A stretch of DNA of 64,000 nt from Ophiura sarsii (Eukaryota; Echinodermata; Ophiuroidea; Amphilepidida; Ophiuridae): positions 5,079,618 through 5,143,617 of the forward strand of contig CM069454.1 of assembly GCA_035610835.1 (NCBI GenBank). The letters are read 5' to 3'. The notes under the pieces are model-generated. The model was not told the DNA's origin, searched no databases, and saw only the letters and a program-made list of their open reading frames with translations. Both the position numbers and the translations under genes were made by a program. Within the stretch, counting starts at the first letter, position 1; every line of letters starts with the position of its first letter. Below, one piece after another: positions 55,041 to 64,000 of this stretch.

Positions 55041-55316
55041 AACCCTAGTAAGCATGCAACCTGAACTCTAGATGGCGCAATTTAAAAGAAATGGAATGAT
55101 CATCATGATGATTTTGTTCATTGTGCTGTCACTATGTACATTATGTCGTTTCTGTTTATATAGATTAGATGAGGGAAGTACCACCCTAGTATTTAAGCAT
55201 GCAACCGGAACTCTAGATGGCGCAATTTAAAAGAAATGGAATGATCATCATGATGATTTTGTTCATTGTTCTGTCACTATGTATGTCATTTCTGTTTATA
55301 TAGATTAGATGAGGGC
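55041..55316. repeat. 145-bp tandem duplication upstream of the GPCR
   Basis: Two copies (55041-55180; 55185-55316) share AGCATGCAACC, CTCTAGATGGCGCAATTTAA, TGATCATCATGATGATTTTG and TATATAGATTAGATGAGGG. They lie 100-370 bp upstream of the receptor ATG, where a promoter or 5' UTR would be. Confidence 0.88.
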
Positions 55317-55319
55317 GTT

Positions 55320-56323
<1,004 letters not shown>

Positions 56324-56760
56324 AATAATAATAATAATAACACTAATAATAATAATAATAATAACAATAATAATAAAATATAGCGTCTTACAACACAAAG
56401 CGCTTCACAAAAACACATCACAAATACAGACCAACCCCTTAAAATACACAACAAAGTCCAGCAGAAGTTATATAACACATAATAACAAAATATAAACAAA
56501 ACACATGATGGTTAATGCGGTGGAGCAGCTGCTGCAAATAAATTACGATGATAAAAATGCCGAAAAACAGGCGCAGCTCATAAATATAAAGTTATAACAT
56601 ATATCTAAAAACACTAAACAGAAACTGTAAGAAAATCCGAAACTTTAACACAATATTGCACATAAAATCACACATCTGGCAATATAAAAAGATGCGTTTT
56701 CAGTGGCGACATAAATAGATTTAATGATAGAGTATCACAGATGTGTGAGCACAGAACCTC
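56324..56760 (-). pseudogene. Probable LINE 3' end with (ATT)n tail
   Basis: On the minus strand, AAGCGCTTTGTGTTGTAAGA and CGCTATATTTTATTATT run into an (ATT)n tract. This is the typical 3' end of several LINE families. Upstream coding is too decayed to recognise. The (AAT)/(GAT) microsatellite is then the expanded tail. Confidence 0.5.
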
Positions 56761-57181
56761 CAGATTTCAAGGTGGAAAATGTAATGACGAATCTGAATAC
56801 CAACATTACCTGGTGCAGACTATGAATGCAAGTTCTACTCATTGCTAGGAGCATTAATAGTGACTTTTCACTCCGATTAATCATGCTAACATTTATTTAT
56901 TAATATTTTTAAAACTTATTGATATGGATAATAATGGGATTATTTTGATTATCGTTGAATATATAGCATTATATCGTTATTGGCTCTTTTCAGAACAGAG
57001 TGATACTTCCAATAAAACAGTGCAGCTTCGACATCTAGTGAATATTGTATAATTTAAAAAAGGAAATGCAATGTTTCATTTCTTTTTAATGAAAGGAAGA
57101 GGGCAACGTCGTACGTATAACCGTCGTTCTACTAATGGTGGTGGGCCGGTCCTGTAATACCAGGAGCGGAGTGCCCATCAC

Positions 57182-57370
57182 AAGTCCTAGAATGTGCAGG
57201 TACACAGCCGTAGATGCCGTAGTACATGTAGCATGTATACAACTTGTTGAAATATTAAAAGTCCTAAATGTGCCGGTACCCAGCCGTAGATGCCGTAGTA
57301 CATGTAGCATGTATATAACTTGTTGAAATATTACAAGTCCTAAATGTGCCGGTACCCAGCCGTAGATCTC
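57182..57370. repeat. 76-bp tandem unit in the SINE tail
   Basis: Units start at 57182, 57258 and 57334. They share AAGTCCTAAATGTGCCGGTA, CCCAGCCGTAGATGCCGTAG and ACATGTAGCATGTATA. The minus-strand frame of 96 codons here is its shadow. Confidence 0.9.
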
Positions 57371-57626
57371 CTTCAAAGCGATAGGGCCAGACTCACAACT
57401 TTTTATAATGTTGCTGTGTGGGGCTCGCTAAACCTCCTCCACAGCGAGTCTGTTACCTTCCTAGCACTGAAGAATGCCGGTACCCATTTAAATACACCTG
57501 GGTAGAGAGGAGTAATTGCGGTAAAGTGCCTTACTCAAGAGCACAACATGTTGACCACAGCCGGACTCGAACCCACAACCTTTAGATCATGAATCCAATG
57601 CTCTACCAACTGTGCCACACATGCCC
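57182..57626 (-). repeat. tRNA-derived SINE
   Basis: The minus-strand head (57626-57551) is tRNA-like, with box A TGGCACAGTTGG and perfect box B GGTTCGAGTCC. The anticodon stem is foldable and would present CAU, but the acceptor stem does not pair. The body follows with CTTGAGTAAGGCACTTTACC, AATTACTCC and ACCCAGGTGTATTTAAATGG, a conserved-looking central domain of the kind seen in deuterostome SINE superfamilies (family knowledge, from memory). The tail carries 2.6 copies of a 76-bp unit. Confidence 0.82.
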
Positions 57627-57639
57627 ACCTAAAACCAAA

Positions 57640-59460
57640 ACGCAACAGAAAGTGACCTGAGTCATCTAGAATCTAGGTGATCGTGTTTATATTTCTTGCG
57701 TTCATTTTGACGAAACGTAGGGAAAGCCGTCAAGGTCCGAGGGGGGCAGGGGTTGGCACCCTACATTTGTTTTAAATCGTCATATGTCTTAACCCTTTCC
57801 AGGCGGCAGGCGGCTGCAGACGACATTCCAAAATTTCACAAAATGTTTCAAAAATGTCGCAATTATTGAATTTCATTATCATATTTGGAATCACCATGTG
57901 AAATGCATTGAAATAAGTACAAATATGCCTAGTATTGGGTCAGGAATCATTGAGATAGACTTTGAAAATTGTGAAAGGTTTCTGAAAAATCTGTTTTGTA
58001 TATGGTAAAACTAATAGCCGCGTGGAAAGTGTTAATAGTAACTAATAATTTGAATCTTATAGTAGGTCTATATGTTATACAAATCCTGGTGAAATTCCGA
58101 TATTTGGAGATTGAACATTTTAATATTGGCCTATATTTCACTGTCCTACTGAATTTTAAAGTTGGCCATGTTTATTACGTCATTGTGACGTCATGCGTAC
58201 TTTTGTCGGTGTATATGGAAAGAAGAGACCTCTAGCTATTCCATGGTACCAAATAAGCATAACTTTGCGTCTCTGTTTGGATTTAATTAAGGGTTTACCA
58301 CCGCTCTCCCTTTCTTAGTAAACCATGTTACAGAAAAAATTTAGTAGGACGATGTTTAAGTAATAATATTAATATAGTGATAATATGTGATGCGATCTGT
58401 GATAACCCGCCACATGGTGGCATTTTTCATATTGGAGATATTTATATCATAAGAAAGCTAAAACTGTACTGATTACAGAACTGTTTCGATCATTTTTCTA
58501 CGATCACTACAAAAAAAGTTATGAGTGAATGATGATTGTGATGTCATCAAAAGCTACAAAACAAGAAATCATGAAAAAAGGCCAAAAAAGATACATAATT
58601 CAATATAATAACATTATAAGGTTAATAATAAAAGTGACTTTAGTAAGTTTTTGAAGGTGAAATTTTATGAAAGATGATGACACAAAGTATTGGAAACTAA
58701 TTTTCTTTAAAAAAATCTAAAAAAACAAAAAAGTTTTTTTATTTTTTTATTTTTTTATTATTTTTATTTTACCCATAATCCCTAGTTCACATTTTGCGAC
58801 ATCCGACGGGTTTTCACAGATCGCATCACATATTACCTTGCAATCATGTCGCATTTCTAGGCTGTGGGAACTTTTTTACCATGTTGTGTGTGAGGATGTG
58901 TTGTCAGACGATCAGAAAAAAGATTAGAAACAAATTCTGCACACAATGTCTAAAACGTGGAAAGCGTTACAAGGACTTTTTTCCAAAATAGTTTTGGCGA
59001 AGTGCAACCAATTCATCTAAATTTGGATTTTCTCTTAAACCTTAACAAAAACGGGACGTTGTATAAACTTCATATTACAAACAATTTGAGACTTAGACCG
59101 TAGGCGTTAGAGTCATGAAATTATTTCTATAAAGTCTGATCTATTTAGGGCCCGGTCACTACATTTCCCTATGATACCGTACATGTACGTGTAGGCCCAT
59201 TTTCTTTGTATACAATTATCACACAAGTTGAAATCAATTGGATACGGTGTATGTATGTATTATTTTAGTATGTTGACTTTGTTTGAAGGGTTAACTTTTT
59301 TCCTGTGCCATCTCGGTTTTTAATGTTAGTTGTGTGTCACAACAGCCATTACAATGGGTCATGCTGTTGCCGCATGAGACTACCAATGCCCATTCTAAAC
59401 CTGCTCTTTTTCAAACATGTCAGGTGCTATTAATCGCACATAGTTTCAGATCTTAACGAC
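57640..59460. other. No gene recognised
   Basis: It contains a TTACGTCATTGTGACGTCAT word near 58177-58196 and a long A/T homopolymer-rich patch (58715-58775). No domain-bearing frame was found. Confidence 0.45.
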
Positions 59461-59476
59461 ATTTCATTAGAAAGAT

Positions 59477-59509
59477 CAAGGAGTTATCATACTTATCGTA
59501 ATAACTCCT
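59477..59509. other. Short hairpin
   Basis: AAGGAGTTAT and ATAACTCCTT flank a ~12-nt loop; there is no T-run. Confidence 0.65.
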
Positions 59510-59608
59510 TGGAAAGATTATCATCCCTGTCTAAAAAATCGTTGATTTTACCCTCAATATATATAGCATAGATAGCATTTGTCCCAGTCCCATTTACAAT
59601 TTTATTCA

Positions 59609-59609
<1 letters not shown>

Positions 59610-59649
<40 letters not shown>
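59610..59649. repeat. 40-base poly-G run
   Basis: Forty consecutive G residues. The proline-run frame on the minus strand is an artefact. Run length is likely variable or mis-sequenced. Confidence 0.9.
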
Positions 59650-59650
<1 letters not shown>

Positions 59651-59672
59651 AGGCAAGTCCTCTCATGGCGTC

Positions 59673-60190
59673 CTTGTTTGGCGCTGTATAGAAAATCAGG
59701 GAGTTAAAAATTTGCATGAGGCCCAATTAAATTTAATTATAAATTAGTATGTATTGGAATTATTGGAAATAATGTACGGCTTCCCAACTTCTGGGGAGCT
59801 GGGACATTGCTATTCCTCTTTGTCCCGTCTTCTAAATTCCAATATTTGTATTTAAGCGTTCATACATTTAAAAATTAGTATGTATGGGAATTATTGGAAA
59901 TAATGTAATGGTGGTGTTTCCCAAATATTTCATCTACGGATGAATTTCCAATTTTCATTATTGCTTTGAAGGTTTGACCAATAAAGGTCAAAGGTCAATG
60001 AACTCTACAACATAACAATGCAGTAATTCATGATGATGAATGTATTTAATATGTTGTGTAATTAGGGATTTGGAATCCCTTACCATCCAGCAGTTCAATT
60101 GATTTAATATAATAAATTCGCTATGCCAGCGATATGCATGCTATGCACATTTACTTGTTTTTGTATTTCATTCTACGGTCTGGAGACAAT
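59673..60190 (+). repeat. 518-bp duplication, copy 1
   Basis: Almost identical to 61551-62068; I see one difference, TACATTTAAA vs TACAATTAAA. A more diverged relative lies at about 60975-61250. Confidence 0.93.
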
Positions 60191-60579
60191 AAGGATTTAA
60201 TGTAGATACAATCTACATTAATCCAGTTTGTATTCAGTAGTAGGATTGATTTTCTTTCTGGCTCATGCACAAGCATAATTGTTTCATGGTTCTTTGGTTT
60301 GGTCCACTCAAGTCCACTTCTAGCTTGCATGTGATTGTTTGCTTTAAACTTGTGCACTGATGCTCATCTTGGCTTTTTTCTTGGACAGTGGTGTCTTCTC
60401 TCTCCTTCATTATGCTTTTTGCTGGCATAGCGTGAACATCTTTAAAACCCACCCATCCACTCCCTTTTTGTTTTAGAGTTCTCTCTGTTTTACAGTTCGG
60501 CTTCCAGGTGGTAATTAGTTAATGTCAGGTGAAATTAGTAAGTTAAATATCAAGTGGTGTCCTATATATTTTACGATTT

Positions 60580-61140
60580 CTTAAATTCTGGGAAGTTCAA
60601 CTCTAGCGTGATGCGGATATTCCGTTTTGCTGGAGTAACAAATCCAGATCCAGAAGTCTGGGCATTGTTTTTCCTCTTTGCCCCGTTTATATTCGGACCT
60701 ACCCGTATTTTGTTTTGTTTTAGAATTTTCCTCTGATTTCAGCTAGATAGCCCCGTGTCTGTGAGTTATGGTATTGAATTAGTGTTACAAGATTAGCGCT
60801 TATTAATATTACGTACTTCCCAAAGTTCTGGGTAGTTGGGGCATTGCTGTTCCTCTTGCCTGGTCATATGATTTCCAATATAATATTTAAAATCTTCTCA
60901 AAATCTGGGAAGTGGAGCGCTGCTGTTCCTCTTTGCTCAGTTTTATATTTGGAATGTGTCTCGCGGTGGGCTATAAGTTGGGCGCTGTATAGATAATCAA
61001 GGAGTTGTTAATTATAAAAATTTGAATAAGGCCCACTAATTAAATTAATACATATTAGTATGTATTTGAATTAGTGGAATTACAGTATACGGCTTCCCAA
61101 TTTCTGGGGAGCTGGGACATTGCTGTTTCTCTTGTTCCTG
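60580..61140 (+). repeat. Recurring CTTCCCAA...GGGACATTGCTGTTCCTC motif
   Basis: Degenerate copies of a ~55-bp motif (TTCTGGGGAGCTGGGACATT, GCTGTTCCTCTTTGTCCCGT) occur near 60590, 60650, 60820, 60895 and 61090. Further copies sit in both 518-bp units (59782; 61660). The function is unknown. Confidence 0.65.
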
Positions 61141-61550
61141 TCTTGTAAATTCCATTCCAATGTTTGTATAAGCGTACATACATTTGAAACACAATAAATT
61201 ACTGATGTTTTCCAAAGATTTCATCTATGGATGAATTTCCAATTTAGCCTTCTTGCCTTGAAGGTTTGTCCGATAAAGGTCAATGATGAAGTGTATTATG
61301 CAATACAATAGGCCATTTAAATGTATGCAAAGAATAATTAATGGTTGACCATTTAAGGTCTCTGAACTGTATAATTCAGCATTTTAAATTATGCCATGAA
61401 CATTTAATGGCTGATCATTGAAGGTCAATAAACACTACAATATAACAATGCAGTAATTATTGATGATGTTTATATTTAATATGTTGTATTTAAGGGATTT
61501 TGATCCCTTAGGCCATCCAGTAGTTCATTTGATTGGTTATAATAAATTCG

Positions 61551-62068
61551 CTTGTTTGGCGCTGTATAGAAAATCAGGGAGTTAAAAATTTGCATGAGGC
61601 CCAATTAAATTTAATTATAAATTAGTATGTATTGGAATTATTGGAAATAATGTACGGCTTCCCAACTTCTGGGGAGCTGGGACATTGCTATTCCTCTTTG
61701 TCCCGTCTTCTAAATTCCAATATTTGTATTTAAGCGTTCATACAATTAAAAATTAGTATGTATGGGAATTATTGGAAATAATGTAATGGTGGTGTTTCCC
61801 AAATATTTCATCTACGGATGAATTTCCAATTTTCATTATTGCTTTGAAGGTTTGACCAATAAAGGTCAAAGGTCAATGAACTCTACAACATAACAATGCA
61901 GTAATTCATGATGATGAATGTATTTAATATGTTGTGTAATTAGGGATTTGGAATCCCTTACCATCCAGCAGTTCAATTGATTTAATATAATAAATTCGCT
62001 ATGCCAGCGATATGCATGCTATGCACATTTACTTGTTTTTGTATTTCATTCTACGGTCTGGAGACAAT
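61551..62068 (+). repeat. 518-bp duplication, copy 2
   Basis: Offset 1878 bp from copy 1. Identity ends exactly where the foldback at 62066 begins. Confidence 0.93.
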
Positions 62069-62421
62069 TGAGATTTTCATCTTTCAAAACCAGAAATATT
62101 TACTCACGATTGACAGTTTCGTGTGTTGTGGTCTACACACTTCCTCAGAATAACCTCTTCTGATCCGTACTGCTTCCTGTTGAGGGCGCTGTTACGGTGA
62201 TCAGTGGGTCGTAGACATGACTTAGAAAATGGGCCCCGTCGTCTCTGTTCATAGTGTTGGCCCATTTTCTAATACATGTCTACGACCCACTGTAACAGCG
62301 CCCTCAACAGGAAGCAGTACGGATCCGAAGAGGTTATTCTGAGGAAGTGTGTAGACCACAACACACGAAACTGTCAATCGTGAGTAAACATTTCTGGTTT
62401 TGAAAGATGAAAATCTCAATT
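62066..62421. mobile_element. 356-bp foldback with ~165-bp arms
   Basis: Left arm 62066-62232 and right arm about 62252-62421 are near-perfect inverted copies starting AATTGAGATTTTCATC, with a ~20-bp loop. Differences are a few substitutions and one ~7-bp indel. The arms contain TGTTGAGGGCGCTGTTAC. No coding or clear target duplication was found. Confidence 0.9.
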
Positions 62422-63070
62422 ATCTATTCATGCAAACCAAAAATGAATTTATTCAGAGCTATTTCAAGATTGTTTTATGTACCACAGGGATTTCCATAAA
62501 GCTATCTCAGTTATGATACACCAATGTATAGTAATAATATAGGTAGAAAGTCATATTATCCTTTGACTTTACCACTCAAAAGGTGAACATTCCTTAATCC
62601 AATATTTAATATGAACCAATGTTTTTCATTTTCCATTTCATCAACCTATCAGTTTCATTACATTGGTAATATAACAATTAAATAGCTGAGAGTGCAAAAT
62701 CAATTATAGAATAACACATGATTTTCATATTGAAGGACAAAGCAGTATATGAAGCTTTTCTAGAACAAGGTTATACAATCATCTCAATGGAGAAGTGGGT
62801 GAACATCCTGGCATCCTCAGTCATCTTCATTTACATCAGTATCAGTCACATTTTGCCAAATGATGAACATTAATCGCCACAGTGTGGCACAAAACAATAC
62901 AGCATTGTAAGGGATGCTACCAGGGCTTAAAGGGGCGTGTACATCTCAAGTGTTTGTCCTGGACAAAAGTCACATGACTCCCTATGTATCTGAGTCTCCG
63001 TGTTTCCAAGTATTAATACCCATGGTGCAATAGATTTGTCGCGAATTTTAATCGATCAAACGTAATGGTG
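62422..63070. other. No gene recognised
   Basis: AT-rich spacer. Confidence 0.5.
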
Positions 63071-63072
63071 AA

Positions 63073-63450
63073 CTTTATTTACGAACGAAATGTCTAGAAT
63101 CGTTTCAAAAAATAGTGTTATGCATTATAATGAAATCAGAATTACAATCTCCTTCAGCATATAATCAACTTTTGGGCGATAACCCATATTAAAAATGCAC
63201 ACCAATCGAAATATAAAGCATTTTAGCCTCCGATTTAAGAGATATTTGTATTTTGAACCCTATGTAATGTTTTTCTTCAAAACGTTTATGTATAGCCTTC
63301 ATTAGCTCAAACGTCAAAGCGCCGGCTTCACAATCATGAGGTCAGTGGTTCGAATCCTGCGGATGGGGATGGTTTTCTTTTCTGTTTTGTTATTACACTG
63401 TTTGTTTTTATAAATTGACAGGATTGCTTATCGTTCGCTATATTTATTGA
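63073..63450. repeat. Dispersed repeat with central tRNA-like promoter, copy 2
   Basis: It matches 15111-15478 along its whole length. Box A-like TAGCTCAAACGT is at 63303-63314 and perfect box B GGTTCGAATCC at 63347-63357. The tRNA-like part here is closer to a real tRNA (CCGGCTTCACAATC in the anticodon arm). Confidence 0.75.
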
Positions 63451-64000
63451 ATGTTGAATGATACTTTTTTTCTTTTGCAATTTCACTGCGATAAAGAATG
63501 TCCTGTAAATATAATTGTGTTTACTACTCCTAGGCCTACATTGAATGGCCCCTAGCTAGTCTATGAACATGATCTGCAAAGGCCAATTGTTATGTAAATA
63601 AGAAGCCAGTCGGCTCATGTCCTTGAATCGATTTTCCTATTTCCTACACCACCGAAACATTATTTCAATAATAATAATACAGGCACATTGATTTGTATTA
63701 CATAACGGCTGGCATTTACTTTACAAGTTTAGCTCAATCGATAATAACACACAACGAGTTTCTATTGTATTGGCCTGTTGCATAGGAGTAGGACAGTTCG
63801 GTGGTATACCGCGGTTCATTCACATTTCATGATGCCATGCACACTAAACAGTCAGTGGAAAATTAAAATTAAATCGTAAATAATTCCACATTCCAAAATA
63901 AACTATAATTGAACAATAATGAATAATTATACGAAATGATAAACAATATCGAAAACTAATAAAAAGAATGTATATAAACGATTAAAATAAAATTTCAAGA
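63451..64000. other. No gene recognised
   Basis: AT-rich sequence to the window end. Confidence 0.5.

Noticed and set aside
57551..57626. Functional tRNA-Met (CAU) gene
   Set aside because: The anticodon arm folds, but the acceptor stem is mismatched and a SINE body follows directly.

Overview
This window reads as non-coding, transposon-dense DNA from a marine invertebrate. It is AT-rich and intron-free wherever I can check. It carries Ty3/gypsy, LINE, Penelope-like, SINE, hAT and Tc1/mariner-type remains, and TAGGCCTA-type words recur through it. An echinoderm or another invertebrate deuterostome is my best guess, by inference only. There are no bacterial-style operons. The one convincing host gene is an intronless class A GPCR (53712-54941, minus strand) that looks like a neuropeptide receptor.

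Layout. 0-10 kb: an interstitial telomere-type tract, short LINE fragments on both strands, two TA-flanked mariner-type elements (5496-6614; 7790-8895) and a MITE with ~110-bp inverted repeats (9096-9845). 10-17 kb: a strongly degenerate minisatellite (11.3-13.16 kb), a minus-strand LINE tail split by a hAT MITE with a perfect 8-bp target duplication, a dispersed repeat with a tRNA-like Pol III promoter in its middle, an ~85-bp tandem repeat, a second minus-strand LINE, and a G/C-tract hAT MITE with a perfect 8-bp duplication. 17.8-26.2 kb: a foldback-like structure. Its arms are tandem ~325-bp units in opposite orientation with short-repeat tips, and its interior holds a decayed LINE and more hAT MITEs. 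26.4-28.5 kb: a MITE whose ends are built from small palindromes, a LINE tail, a perfect hairpin, and a 12-13-bp minisatellite that flips strand.

28.6-37.8 kb: a near-intact, young Ty3/gypsy retrotransposon on the minus strand. The two 453-bp LTRs differ at about two positions. It has gag, then a textbook U UUA AAC -1 frameshift site with a predicted downstream stem, then pol (protease, RT, RNase H, integrase, chromodomain). Pol is broken by a single in-frame stop inside the integrase core. A mariner-type MITE sits in its 2-kb leader.

38.3-48.4 kb: a 10-kb region bounded by ~400-bp inverted repeats and 21-bp direct repeats. Inside are a higher-order satellite and a Penelope-like fragment with a GIY-YIG domain. 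A 16-bp word, ACGCAAAACGTATCAA, occurs in both termini and in nearly every satellite unit. The sequence flanking this region is duplicated next door (49.5-51.8 kb). In that paralogue the 10-kb insert and the LTR element are absent, and a different mariner is present. 51.9-53.3 kb: a minus-strand LINE. 53.35-53.6 kb: a palindrome cluster. 53.7-55 kb: the GPCR. 56-57.6 kb: a (GAT)58 microsatellite and a tRNA-derived SINE. 59.6-62.4 kb: a 518-bp duplication and a 356-bp foldback. 63.1 kb: the second copy of the tRNA-containing repeat.
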